Of a DNA stretch of 64,000 nt, positions 53,221 through 64,000 are shown one piece after another. The stretch spans positions 124,001 through 188,000 of the forward strand of contig CBFFRP010000141.1 in assembly GCA_965644295.1 (NCBI GenBank). The letters are read 5' to 3'. Both the position numbers and the translations under genes were made by a program. A model generated the notes under the pieces. The model saw only the letters and a list, made by a program, of their open reading frames with translations, was not told where the DNA came from and ran no database searches. Numbering within the stretch: position 1 is the stretch's first letter; every line of letters begins with the position of its first letter. The stretch comes from Paraphysomonas bandaiensis. Lineage: Eukaryota > Chrysophyceae.

Positions 53221-55595
53221 ATGTTTTATTCTCAGTTGATACTAGCGAAGAAGGGGCCGCTGGGGAAGATTTGGCTGGCTGCTCATTGGGACAAAAAATT
53301 AACCAAGAATCAAATATTTTCTACCGACATCACCGACTCTGTAGGTGGGTGTATATTCACAACAGCTCATCGCTCCCCCTCACCCCTTACCTCTCGCACA
53401 TGTCCTTTACAGATAGCATACTGAACCCCTCAACACCTCTCGCTCTGCGTGTATCTGGACACCTCATGCTCGGTGTGGTCAGAATATACTCCAGAAAAGT
53501 GAAGTACCTGATGTCGGACTGTACGGAGGCGATGTGGAAGATAAAAATGGTTGGAACTATTGCGTAGTTGCCGAAAGTAGATTGATGTGCTGTGTTAGGC
53601 TTTTCGACCCGGTGATGTTGATCTCTCTGCTGCAGCCAGTCTTGCTGCCGCTGCGACAACTGATGACCCCCGCTACTTCGGTTACGTTCCGGAAGACGTT
53701 GAGTTTCCTGAGCTCGCTGATACTGCTTATGCTGAAAGGTTTTGGTTGTATCTGTCAAAGGTGTTATAATTTCTTTCCTCGTAGTATGTTGACTCAGTAT
53801 GATGAGTTGCGGGCTGCTCGCGGTCGCACTCTTGCGCAAGAGCAAGACACTACCACCGAGGACGTTGATATGTTGATGCGAACAGATACATCTCTGGGTA
53901 CAGGATTTCCTTCCATTACAACCCGCACTGTAGAGGGCACACCAGGCATAGCATCCCCGTTAGCAACTGATATGCAAGCGGCACCTAGTGCTGGGACTGC
54001 ATCTGGTACAGGACGAGTTAGTGATATTGAGCTGATGAGAGGGGACCGGCGGGCGTCCGTTAGATCGTCATTGCTGTCACGTACAAGACCGTCCATGTCG
54101 TCTGCGGGGATAGGAATAGAAGATGAAATTCCGGCCTTTGAGGACTCGGTGCGATATGTCTGACATAGTATACTTGTCGTGTATCTAAAACACGTTCTGT
54201 ATATACAGGAGGTATATGGTGGTGCGGATATGTCACTGCCCCCATTAGACGATTTCGAAAGTAAGATGTTTCGTCCAGATATGGAACCCGAAGGTTTTTT
54301 ACTGTCTGAAGTATGGTATTATGATGTAATGATATTTTGATGTGTAGGTGAAATGGGCGAAGGAGAAGACGAAATGGCTCTCATTAGAGCCCGTGCTGGA
54401 GAAGAATTTAGGTTATCTCTTGCGACAGAGGAAGGTGTGGTGTATTCGTGTGGACACTTGGCTTTGGTGATACTGTATTTTCAGCTCCTGCTGTGGAAGA
54501 AGAGCCCGCTGCTGTCAAGCGCTCCACTGCCCGTCGCAAACGGCGCAGGGAGGATGAGGATGTAGAACTCTCAAGTCGCGCAATGAAGGAGTATCTCAAT
54601 AATACCGCTCCTACCCTCCGCCGCCGTGTAGGAGACCCATTACCTTCTCTTTTGGAAGGAAGAGCACCAATGGTTGAGGTGCCTGGAGTGAGCGAATGGG
54701 ATAGAGACTTACACAGGGAGATCCTTTCTTCGGAAGAGTTGCTCAGCATGCCCAATGCAAGAGGTACTGCTTTGTGTGGAGCGTGTACAATTTTCATATG
54801 GCGTTATCGAATTTTTAGGTCTATGCCCAGAGCTGCGGGAGGTATTCTCCATGACCATGACTCTTGGCACCCTTCCTTTTCCCTTGTCGAAGAAATCCCG
54901 AAGTGAAAAGTCACAGGATGTTGAGAGTGTTGATGATGTTGAAGTGGCACGAGAAAGGGACGAGTCACGCAGGCGATCTTCTCTCCTGGAAGATGTAGAG
55001 GACGAGATAGGGAGGTATACGTATGATGATGCTTCAAAAGAGCTGCAAGGACAGATTGAGAAAGAAGTACGCGAGGAAGAAGAAACTGTTGATTTTACAG
55101 AGCGAATGGATGAGAGCTATATTCAACAGGAAGGAGTGTTCCCTCAGGAGCTCTCGGTGTCTTTTCCAAGCTTGGAGGAGGCATTATTGCCACCAGATGG
55201 CGGAGGCGAACCAGAGGTGGAGGGTGTTCGGGAAGTGAGTGGTGTGTCAGTAGGTAGATTCAAACCCGCGGGTGAGAGTCAAGCACCGGTCAACAAGAAG
55301 AATTGGAGCTCTAGAACTGCAACGGTCTATAAAGCGCTGGAGAGAAAGCTGGAAAGTCAGGTATTCTTATAAACAGACACTACATAGAACTGCGTTTTAC
55401 ATATATATATCTTACTCTACTACACTACAGGACTTCGTGTCATTTGAAGAACTTTCAAGTGGTTTTTCTCGACGCACAGCAGCGTCATGCTTTCTTGAGG
55501 TCTTACAGCTAAAGACGTGGGGGGCTATTGAGGCTACACAGCAGGATCCTCTTGGAGATATATATGTAGGCTTTCCCGCCACGGCAGAAGTCTAA
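53221..55595 (+). CDS. RAD21: Cohesin kleisin subunit RAD21/SCC1
   Basis: Nine exons join in phase: 53221-53344, 53413-53549, 53599-53738, 53785-54148, 54209-54260, 54348-54434, 54485-54763, 54819-55360 and 55431-55595. They give 629 residues, against 631 in human. The N-terminal kleisin domain is unmistakable: [42 protein letters not shown]. The middle is acidic and disordered, with an R/K-rich patch near RRKRRRED. The C-terminal winged helix ([21 protein letters not shown]) binds the SMC1 head. RAD21 closes the cohesin ring that holds sister chromatids and is cut by separase at anaphase. A meiotic REC8 identity is less likely given the full RAD21-like length and N-terminus. Confidence 0.95.
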
Positions 55596-55978
55596 TTCTA
55601 CATGTTATTGAACTAATATGATGGGGTGTCAAGCCAATACATGCACTTTGTATATCGTGCTGCTGTTAAGTATAAGTGGCCCGTTATGTGGTATACGATA
55701 TGGGATTTAGTAGTTTGTGTACGCAGGTATAGATCTCAACGGTAGGCGTTTTTGCCTATTGTTCAATGGTTGTGACGATAATGAATGGTACAATATTTTA
55801 GTTTCTTGTAATAATATGACAGTGCAGCTTTACACGTATAATATGATTTTCTAGTAAAGTGTGCTGCGATTTCGACACCACCAATGGTCGATATTTTCAT
55901 AATGTTCATAACGTGTGGCTTGACGTGCTTTACTTATTGAACCAAACTACTCCTAATATTCCTCTAAATATATAAAAA

Positions 55979-56075
55979 ATGTGTAACAAGGTAAATTTCA
56001 AGTTATGTTGAGACCAATGAAAGTAATGTAACAAGGTAAATTTCAAGTTATATTGAGACCAGTGAAAATGGGACG
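55979..56075 (+). repeat. 46-bp tandem duplication
   Basis: Two adjacent copies of a unit beginning GTAACAAGGTAAATTTCAAG with TTGAGACCA.TGAAA differ at a few bases. It is non-coding. Confidence 0.85.
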
Positions 56076-56617
56076 TAATATATAACTATATAACATAGTG
56101 AAAGTGATATACGATATACGATTTTGTTGTGAAAGCTGAAAATCGCCCTATTCTAAGGCCTTTATTTATAACCGCTTCTTAATTAATATATTATGCAATA
56201 GTTGACTTGTCATTGTGGCTTCCCTCAAATTGAGTAATATACTAGAATATGGATCTTATTCTAGTATATTCAGATATTCAGTATGTCCCTTGTCACTTGA
56301 AGAAAATGTATGGGAATACAGTGAAATATTGTGATGTACAAATGCTGTGATGATATTGAGAAATTGAAATAGTTTGATCTTTCAAGATATGTTTAATGTT
56401 TCGTAACGAAAGGTTCGCATATATATTATGCGTGGAACAAAATGAGTTTATCACAACATCCAACATCTTCGTGTAAACGATATTAATAAATCTATCTAGT
56501 CTAGCGACAAATTCTCTTTGAGATCTAGTTAAGAATGAGCAATTTCCAACATAATATAATGAAAAAGGAGATTCTTACACGCGAGAATATAGTACATATT
56601 TTCCCGGTGCTAATATG
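56076..56617. other. Intergenic, no gene seen
   Basis: AT-rich sequence downstream of RAD21; only simple AT motifs such as GATATACGATATACGAT stand out. Confidence 0.5.
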
Positions 56618-56619
56618 AG

Positions 56620-56687
56620 ATATGAGCATTCTGTTGAACCCAATTCTGGTAAAATAACCCTTTTTTCAGACGAAATGGGCGATAACA
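56620..56687 (+). repeat. Short dispersed repeat, copy 2
   Basis: Aligns with 45823-45890 (ATATGAGCATTCTGTTGAAC, CCAATTCTGGT, TTTTTTCAGACGAAATGGG). It may be the edge of a larger decayed repeat. The remaining sequence to 57105 holds no recognised gene. Confidence 0.6.
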
Positions 56688-57105
56688 CCATATCTGAATA
56701 ATTTCACTGACGTAGTACTAGCTTCAAATGTATGACATGTTAATGCAAAGCTGCGGTAGTAAATCTTTTTCTATCACGAGCGAGATATTGTAGTAGCCAA
56801 AAAAATACTTGGTATTTGGCATGAAACATTCTCGATACTATATTAAAAATAACTTAGGGATGGGATTTTCTTGTCCGATACACCACAAGCACAGTATGGC
56901 TAGCAAATTTTACTACGAAATAATACAATACGATATTCAGAAAACAAATGACCGTGTTTCATACGGATCACACCATCGATGTTCAAAATCAACAGCATAA
57001 AAACGTAGAGCATGATTCTCCTAAGAGCTAATACTCCTAAACGCACTCATTTCTGATTCGTACCTGCCACACAATAAAATTATAACATCAAATAAATCTG
57101 ATGCA

Positions 57106-57919
57106 CTATGACCTCATTTTATCTCTCGCACTCATTTCTTCGAATGGGAGCTTATCTTCAGCTGACATGGCGCGCCAGCGCTCCCCAATTATTCTCATGA
57201 CCTCGGTAACAGGTGTTTCTGGGTTTTCCGCTTTGATCTACCAGACTCAAATTACACTAATTCTTATCAATGAAGTACTCAAACCTCATTTCTGGCAACA
57301 TTTGAAAATATGATATAAGATGAGAGGGCTCCTTTGGGAGCATTGGGGTCTTTCTTAGCACGTTTCCTCTTAATGTTGTCAAGTTCTGGGGGCCTAACAT
57401 ACCCAACCATCTCGTCTTTATACCTAGCAATCTCAAGAATAAATTTCTAAAACATTGTATGGTATCATCACCTTTGTTTGTCCTGTAGAGCCTGAGCCTC
57501 ATAAGGAGCCTTCTCTTCCGGAGTCATAATTTTCCACTTATCAGCGATGAGACGACTTAATGTCCCGAAACTAGCATCCGGATTAGCGGCTCTAAAGTCG
57601 TTCCGATTCTATTACCAGAGTAGCAAAGTGAGTAATAACGACGACAGTGTCCCTCGGCAGGGACGGAGGCAGTGAGGAGTCCCATTAAGGGATACATATA
57701 CTAAACTATACATGTCCCATACACACAGATATATACATATATATCGCGTTACACATGAACAGAACGCAGAGCCATAGCTATACAGGTAACTGCTAGTTAC
57801 ACAGAGACATATGCAGGTACCTCTTCCATGAAGAACATGTACGCAGTCCTCGCATGCTTAGGGGCATTCTTATCCTTCTTAGGCTTCACATGATCGTGGT
57901 TACTTCTCTTGGGCGGCAT
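57106..57919 (-). CDS. HMGB-like protein with two HMG boxes
   Basis: Exons 57821-57919, 57472-57608, 57285-57423 and 57106-57237 join in phase to 168 residues. HMG box 1 (about 18-85) has NAPKHARTAYMFFMEENRND and LIADKWKIMTPEEKAPYEAQ; box 2 (about 98-165) has DPNAPKGALSSYIIFSNVAR and IIGERWRAMSAEDKLPFEEM. The N-terminus is basic. There is no long acidic tail as in vertebrate HMGB1. Such proteins bend DNA non-specifically in the nucleus and help chromatin remodelling and transcription. Three introns split a short gene, two of them inside the boxes. Confidence 0.9.
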
Positions 57920-58330
57920 TGTCTGGTATGGTTAACAAGGAGGTTAGGTCTGTTAGTATCTCCAGTCGTTGCTCTATATGCCATATTCAAAAGTACGGAG
58001 TTTATTTATTTCCTTATTGGCGTATCCACAGCGGTCTTTTCGAGCATCTTCAAAAAGTTTTTTCGGTAACTTCACCTCTGTAACAAGTTGTCAATTTTTG
58101 AAAATAAAAGCTGAAAATCCAAACTTCTATATAAATATCAGAATATCTAGATGCCATTATACAGTGTTGTACAGTGCAGTATTCCTTTGCCAAAAACCAA
58201 CGTATGCGACAACTTCCGTATATGTACGTACAGCTGTACAGTACTGCTGTGTGTTATGCGCAGATTTAGCGAGCAATTGAATTGAAAGGATCGAATATAT
58301 CTCTTAGTACTTGTTTGGTCAACAGCAATC
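57920..58330. other. Divergent intergenic region
   Basis: This spacer holds the shared upstream region of the HMG-box gene (minus) and the cytochrome b561 gene (plus). No distinct motif stands out. Confidence 0.45.
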
Positions 58331-59170
58331 ATGAGTGCATCTAAGTCTGATGATACGTCGAGCAGCTCAGCGCTAAGTATTAGAGGTATTGCGGGTGGTC
58401 TGGCGAAGGTAACCGCCGCTATTACTCTGATCATGACAATTGTTTGGGCAAAAAAGAGCGATACGGATGAGAAGTACTTAGGGGGGCTGGACTGGGACGA
58501 TAAAGTGTTTAATTGGCACCCAGTTCTTATGGTTGCCGGTCTATTATTTTCTTTCGGGTGTGGCATAACTTCTTTCCAAAATACTTATCTTTCCAAACCT
58601 ATAAATAAAGCCCTTCACGTAACATCCTATGTTGCTGCAATTATTTGTTTTGGTGTTGGCTTGAAAGCAGTCTGGAAAAGCCATGACAATAATGACTTCG
58701 GGTATATTGCTAATCTTTACTCACTGCATTCCTGGTTGGGGTTAGCTACTGTCGTCATGTTCGGACAAAATTTTATTCTAGGCGCTCTTCATTTCTTGGG
58801 ACCAGTAACTTCACAGGCAATCAAAGAAAAATACTTGCCAAGCCATGTTCTTTTGGGTACACTTACCATAATCAGCGCGGTAATAGCAATTGAAACAGGT
58901 ATAGTGTGACATACTCTGTCTCAGTGACCTGATGATATTGTCACAGGAATCCTGGAGAAGAATACGTTTTTGGGATGCAACTACAGTGTAGACAGTCGGG
59001 ATACCAACCCAGCTGAGCACTACGATGATATTCCGGATGGATGCAAACTTTCAAACGGCATTGGATTGATGACATATGTCACTCTCTTTTTAATCATCTG
59101 CTCACTATGGCATGATAAACCCCGCACCGCGTCAAACACTGATGGACTTCTAGGTGGAGGACGTGTGTGA
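58331..59170 (+). CDS. Cytochrome b561 family transmembrane electron carrier
   Basis: Exons 58331-58898 and 58947-59170 join in phase to 263 residues. Six membrane segments are visible. The four haem-ligand histidines lie in NWHPVLM, ALHVTSY, LHSWLGL and PSHVLLG, in the order and spacing of the family. A Ser-rich cytosolic N-terminus precedes the first helix. The family moves electrons from cytosolic ascorbate or a similar donor across a membrane, to regenerate lumenal ascorbate or reduce ferric iron. Which membrane it occupies cannot be told; no clear targeting signal beyond the helices is visible. Confidence 0.92.
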
Positions 59171-60405
59171 CTGAGTGCCATTCGCTCCAAAAACTTTTGT
59201 GTAGACTGTTGTAAACTCATTGTAATGGAGTAATGGAGTTGATGTAGTCTAGTATAACCGGGATATGGAATATGGAGCCAGAAAACCATATTCGGATGCC
59301 ATCGTTATGCCTATTAAATTATAATTCGAATATCGACAACTCTCTCAGCTTATGTAATACATGTTGACACCCCAAACGAAGATGTTATTATACTATACAT
59401 AATGCAATACTGTTGCCATGTCTTCGCCTGATGGAATTGTGTGCATCTGGGGGTTGTAAGATGTTAGAACTAGAACCAATAAAACTAGAAAGGCAGTGGT
59501 GTTCACCTTTCTCGTCTAGACAGAACTTTCTTTACTCTAGTCGTCTTGCATCTAATATATTTTCTGCAGACGTAATAGTTCACATTTAGATTATATATTA
59601 ACAATAACAACAAGAAAATAAAACATGAGGCATCTTACTGCCAATTACAACAAGGCCTAACAGTATATTTTGCATGCCGCGACTAAAATAGACTAATGTT
59701 TCCATTTACTAGCAACCTATTTACGATACCTAATTCAGTTGTATGTATTTCAATGTCTTCTATCACTGTAGCCCTACAAAAGTCAGAAAGTATGCGCTCT
59801 AAAACCTTTCATCAGGTGGTATGCCTCATGTTTTTCTGTGTCACAGAATCGATTAAATTAGACACTTTTGCAGACGCAATCATGAAAGTCGAAAGTAGTG
59901 AACCAGTTTAGATGGTGTCTAATTCATAAGGAATAAGGAAGTGGGCTGGCATGATTGGAGAAAATATAAGTTAATCACGGGCTTTGACTTGCTTTGTTGC
60001 ACACAACGTACTTACAAGAAAGTTAGCTTTTGTAGTACGACACTGCTATAAAGGTACTGTGTTGGTGTGGTATCATAGATGACAGTATAGCTATGTCCTG
60101 TAGCTACATGATACTTAAGTTCCTCTCAGAAGCAAGAACCGTATGATTGGAGCAGCGCATTATACCGTCATGTATTCTGTAGTGGCACAGATAGCTTTGT
60201 ATTGGACCGCACCAGTACGATCCATCCCGGCCCGTAGCTAGGATAGTCTACGATATCTAGATATCCGGATATGTGTTGCGATCTATTCAACTGCAATATC
60301 TATCATATCTTATCATACTCACACGCATCATTCTCCGCCTCAAAACACATCATATCTCGTCGACAAACCCTTTAGAGCGAGTTAAGTAATACTCAGTCGA
60401 TTATT
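59171..60405. other. Intergenic, no gene seen
   Basis: AT-rich sequence. A 71-codon plus frame at 59696-59911 has no recognisable feature. Confidence 0.5.
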
Positions 60406-61156
60406 ATGGCTGAGGAATCTCTTGCTGTGCTTGCTAAAATATCATCCAATGTGTATTACATTGGCGATGTCGCAAAAATGAACGCAGGTATGTGCATCTC
60501 GAAGAGCACGGCGCGCACTTAGTCTATATACAGGTTGCCCGTACCAAGTCATCCCTGCCTCTATTAATGATGATGTTGGATTGTGTGCAATGGCTGTGTA
60601 CGAGAAAGGGCGAAATCGCGTACTCGCTATTAAGGGTACTTCTCTTCGTGGAACTGATATCGGGCAAGATATTTCAATGGTTCTCGGGGGAACAGGGTCA
60701 TATACACTTGTTCAACCCACACTTGATCTTGGCAGGCGAGTAATATCTCAGTACAATGTCAATCTTATAACTGGTCATTCTCTCGGTGGATACATTGCTG
60801 AGATATTGGCGACAACAGTGCGCATTGCTGGGGCCTCGTTTTGTGGTCCAGATAGGTATCTTGAAAGATAGGCGTGTATGTATTGCTAATTTCAATTGAT
60901 AGGAGTTAATGGCCCAGTCATTAAACTAGGAGGAAAAGAAACTTCGGGATTTCAGAATATTCAATACGAACATGATGCCCTGGGGAACTTTAATTGTGCT
61001 GTATACCAACATGTACAGTGGAGCGTTTACTGCGACATGAGTGGACATTCAATTGATGGTATGGTGGAGTACTTCAAAGCAAGACCAGGAGTTACAAACC
61101 GAAATGTTGTCTCCAGGAGCTCTAGTCATATGACTGGATACTACTATCCCAATTGA
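60406..61156 (+). CDS. Small class-3 lipase-like alpha/beta hydrolase
   Basis: Exons 60406-60487, 60534-60845 and 60903-61156 join in phase to 215 residues. The nucleophile elbow ITGHSLGGYIAEI follows the lipase class 3 pattern, preceded by a strand and loop AIKGTS that matches the family's oxyanion-hole strand (usually F-R-G-T-x). Candidate acid and base residues are in YEHDALGNF and SGHSIDGM or SSHMTGYY. At 215 residues it is short for the family and seems trimmed to the core. It has no signal peptide, so it is probably cytosolic. The exon 2 donor (GTCCAG) is weak, so that junction is less sure. The lipid or ester substrate is unknown. Confidence 0.75.
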
Positions 61157-61585
61157 GAGTGCATGGTATTGAAGTATTTGTTATTCAAAATTCCTTACAA
61201 GTTGGAGATGTAATTGTAACCCTAATTAACTTTTTTTTAAATTTACTTATTAGCAATTGTCGCTGTCCTTTGTCGATATGATCTAACACACAGCAGTTTA
61301 GCTAAACGTTTGTAGAATATAGAATAGATAATAGATAAGACACTCAGAGCAATCATAGCAGAGGAATAACGTTGACGATAGCATTACACTTTATAAACAT
61401 CGTGTAAAAATGACAAGAATGTCGATTTCTTCTATCACACGATATCAGAAAAAAGCTTAACCATCGTAATGATATGGTATACTGATGCTACATCCAGTGG
61501 TTATTTCAAGTTACAGGTAATGCTATATTTCTTATTATATATACATCCTTATAATTCGCATAATAATTTAACACAAGGTAGAACA
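61157..61585. other. Convergent intergenic region
   Basis: A short AT-rich spacer between two converging genes, with no gene recognised. Confidence 0.5.
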
Positions 61586-62476
61586 CTATCCATAATATGA
61601 ACAGTGAAAAGAAAAAGGAAAACTGAATTCCTGACTGTTCCACTCTGACAACGCGCTACGATCGTGCTCAAATACATGCATTTGACCTTCTCTACACTTG
61701 CTGGGCGGGTCAGAATCACTTGTTACGGGGATTCCAATTGCGATAGTGATGGTTCTAGTACCATACATTTCTCCTTTCAGTCGCATTGGCTCAACGTTCG
61801 CGGCTGACAGCTGCATCAGGTCAGAGATTCGAGTTCCATATGTCGCATCCGGTAGAGGAGTACTGTCCTGCATAACCTCCAACAGCGACTTGGCGAGGCA
61901 CCTTGCACTGTGGTGTTCACCGACTAAATTTTCTTCCTCAAAAATTTTTTCAATAGCTGTCTTACTGCGCAACACTTTCATCCAGGTATCGTCAAGCCGA
62001 CCGTTTGTTATACCATGTACAGTATTGGGTTGGAGATAAGTGGGAACACGACCGGGACAGCAGTTGGAAACATAGTAGCACCCATCGCAATCACCGATGA
62101 TGAGATTGTAGCCACTGTATCCCACCCCGTGTATACATTCCGTCGCAAACATTTTTGCGGATATGTGTTCAGGGGATTCAATGAACAGTTTCGGCAAGAG
62201 TCCTCTAGAACGCTTTTGCAGTCCAGACGTTGCGCTCCCATTGACTGGAGCGCTGTATCTCCACTCATGAAAGTTTAGAATGACTGCGAAGCGCCCATTA
62301 CTCTTGCTGGAGAACGCTATCCAAGTCCCTCCTGCCTCCATGTCAACAGGGCTATAGCACGCGGCGGCAGAGTCATAGACCCCTCTTGAGGTCTCCCTAT
62401 CGAAAAACTCATCTCTGTTATTGCACAGAATGAAACGTCCATCGGGGCCTCCATACGCAAAAACTAGAAGACACAT
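61586..62476 (-). CDS. TANGO2: TANGO2/NRDE family protein
   Basis: A single exon encodes 296 residues from the ATG at 62476. The chain opens MCLLVFAYG and carries the family's defining NNRDEFFDR; the N-terminal Cys is conserved because the fold belongs to the Ntn-hydrolase-like group. GGTWIAFSSKSNGRFAVILNF, GYNLIIGDCDG and HGITNGRLDDTWMKV also fit TANGO2. The human protein is linked to Golgi organisation, lipid and haem handling and metabolic crises; its reaction is not settled. The open frame continues upstream of this ATG, but TANGO2 proteins begin at MC, which decided the start. It is intronless and convergent with the lipase-like gene. Confidence 0.92.
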   Translation of the reverse strand: MCLLVFAYGGPDGRFILCNNRDEFFDRETSRGVYDSAAACYSPVDMEAGGTWIAFSSKSNGRFAVILNFHEWRYSAPVNGSATSGLQKRSRGLLPKLFIESPEHISAKMFATECIHGVGYSGYNLIIGDCDGCYYVSNCCPGRVPTYLQPNTVHGITNGRLDDTWMKVLRSKTAIEKIFEEENLVGEHHSARCLAKSLLEVMQDSTPLPDATYGTRISDLMQLSAANVEPMRLKGEMYGTRTITIAIGIPVTSDSDPPSKCREGQMHVFEHDRSALSEWNSQEFSFPFSFHCSYYG

Positions 62477-62828
62477 AATAGGCTTCTCCTCCTGTCTCCT
62501 ATCTCTCAGTCCTGTGCTGTCTCCTATAGCTACATGGTGTGATCTTACTGTGAGGATCATGATCACACAAGTGGAATACTGGAATACTGTCCTATCCTCT
62601 GTATGCATGCGTATGTGTGTATTCGGTCGACGTATGTATTACTGTATATCAGTATACAGATAGAGGCAATGCGGAATGTGGCTGCATATGGTGTCATGCT
62701 TTTGAAGTTTGAATTCTGTGGAAAGACAGGCAGCATCACATATCAGATCGAAGACGAAGAGCAGGTGACCCTTTAAGGTGCACTTCTCCCCATACCCATC
62801 CATCTCTGCTGGTATACCATATACCACT

Positions 62829-63085
62829 AATACAGACAGCACTGATACAGACAGCACTGATACAGACAGCACTGATACAGACAGCACTGATACAGACAGC
62901 ACTGATACAGACAGCACTGATACAGACAGCACTGATACAGACAGCACTGATACAGACAGCACTGATACAGACAGCACTGATACAGACAGCACTGATACAG
63001 ACAGCACTGATACAGACAGCACTGATACAGACAGCACTGATACAGACAGCACTGATACAGACAGCACTGATACAGACAGCACTGA
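62829..63085 (+). repeat. 15-bp minisatellite
   Basis: About 17 perfect copies of GATACAGACAGCACT. The unit is a multiple of three, so several frames on both strands stay open (for example Thr-Asp-Ser repeats on the plus strand and Ser-Val-Leu repeats on the minus strand). It lies 80 bp upstream of the next gene. Confidence 0.95.
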
Positions 63086-63164
63086 TATCACGCTACTGAT
63101 ATTACTCACCCCATCGAGTGTGCTCACTCCTGTCATCCCACTCTCTGTGACTATCAGTGTTTGA

Positions 63165-64000
63165 TATGGATGCGTTGACTTATTTCAATCAACTTGTCGA
63201 TAACTTCAAAAGAGAGCGTGAGCTGCAGCGCTCCTACTCAAAGATGGTATCTCCTGACCACAGTGCTATCCACTCCCTTCGATGGAGTGAGAGAGACAGA
63301 GCTGAAGAAGAGGAGGCAATGAGAGGAGATATGTTGAGATTAGAGGAACAGATTCAACAACTGCGGCATGATTATCAGATCAAACAACAGGAGATCACTA
63401 ATGCTAAAGTATCACAGTCTATGCGCCGGTCTCAGATAGCTCGATTAAATGGTCTCTCGCAGCCGATAGAGCTCGATCACACTTATTTCTTCGTGGACAG
63501 GTACCCCTCATCCAACTCCCAGTTATCTGCTAGTAGTCTTGAGAAAACTCATCCCACTCTATCCTCCACTAAGATGGGTCATATGCGTACTGGAGAAGCA
63601 GCTATGCTCGAAGGTCGTCTGGCAGACGTATCTAAACTTGCTGAGGGCCATTTGCATGCGTTTTCATCGAAGATTTCGTCTGTTAGTACTTCATCGGAGA
63701 CTGTGTTGTCGTCTGTGGAAGGTACGAATTTGAAACGTGAAGCGGAGTTGCTTGTTAAGGACTTAGACAATTCGGAACAGAAGTTGTATGCGACTATTTT
63801 TGAGATACTAAATCTTCGTCTCAGAATGATAATAGCACAGAGACAAGAGGTGGAGGAACGAGAAGCCTTGGCTGCTGAGAAAATAAAATATGAGAGGGAA
63901 GAAGTGGCAATTCGTAAAAAATTAGATAAAGATATGACAAGGATAAAATCTCAATTCGAGACAGACTTATTAGCCCGAATGAAACAGTATGAACGCCAGG
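63165..64000 (+). CDS. Coiled-coil protein, 5' part (runs off right edge)
   Basis: An open frame starts at the ATG at 63165 and stays open to the window edge (278 codons, no intron needed). It opens MDALTYFNQLVDNFKRERE. Long charged heptad-like helices lie at about 15-90 and 210-278 (EEQIQQLRHDYQIKQQE, AQRQEVEEREALAAEKIKY), separated by a Ser-rich linker. There is no signal peptide or catalytic motif. It is probably a cytoskeletal or centrosomal structural protein, but no family is recognised. The start is close after a minisatellite and an in-frame upstream start was not found. Confidence 0.75.

Overview
This window is nuclear DNA from a eukaryote, most likely a unicellular protist. Long multi-exon genes lie on both strands, GT-AG introns are short (mostly about 45-90 nt), the standard stop codons fit, and intergenic DNA is AT-rich with many microsatellites and minisatellites. 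Kinesin-13, cohesin RAD21, PP2A-A, proteasome beta-3, TANGO2, tubby and BART-type proteins are all eukaryotic. The lineage cannot be fixed from sequence alone; a relative of animals and fungi or a stramenopile would both fit. All gene models were spliced by hand and checked for reading phase.

Region 1-14,017 (minus) is one giant gene of at least 4,257 codons in 16 exons. It has two N-terminal SH3 domains, a DUF3638/DUF3645-type core and C-terminal EF-hands, and runs off the left edge. A SAM-kinesin-13 gene is divergent from it (14,623-18,140, plus). Next come a dispersed repeat and a minus-strand gene that ends in a Rab-type GTPase fused behind a large unrecognised region (19,350 to at least 22,497). 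At 23,813-24,687 lies a hAT-type transposon with terminal inverted repeats and a transposase scrap.

Region 25-41 kb holds an intronless LldD-like lactate dehydrogenase, a CCCH-finger terminal nucleotidyltransferase, a decayed hAT dimerisation region, a wax-synthase-like MBOAT, a BART-like protein and a metallophosphatase. Region 41-50 kb holds the PP2A scaffold subunit, a small unknown gene inside an inverted repeat, a tubby-like gene, a 34-bp minisatellite and an IQ/coiled-coil protein of unknown role. Region 50-64 kb holds a second copy of the dispersed repeat, proteasome beta-3 head-to-head with RAD21, a two-HMG-box protein, cytochrome b561, a small class-3 lipase-like protein, TANGO2, a 15-bp minisatellite and the start of a coiled-coil gene cut by the right edge.

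There is no operon logic; neighbours are mostly divergent or convergent housekeeping genes. Three themes link them: microtubule and chromosome segregation (kinesin-13, RAD21, PP2A-A), membrane traffic (Rab fusion, SH3/DPF giant, tubby, TANGO2), and repeated invasion by hAT elements. The most novel observations are the giant SH3-DUF3638-EF-hand protein, whose core carries helicase-like motifs, and the large prenylatable Rab fusion.
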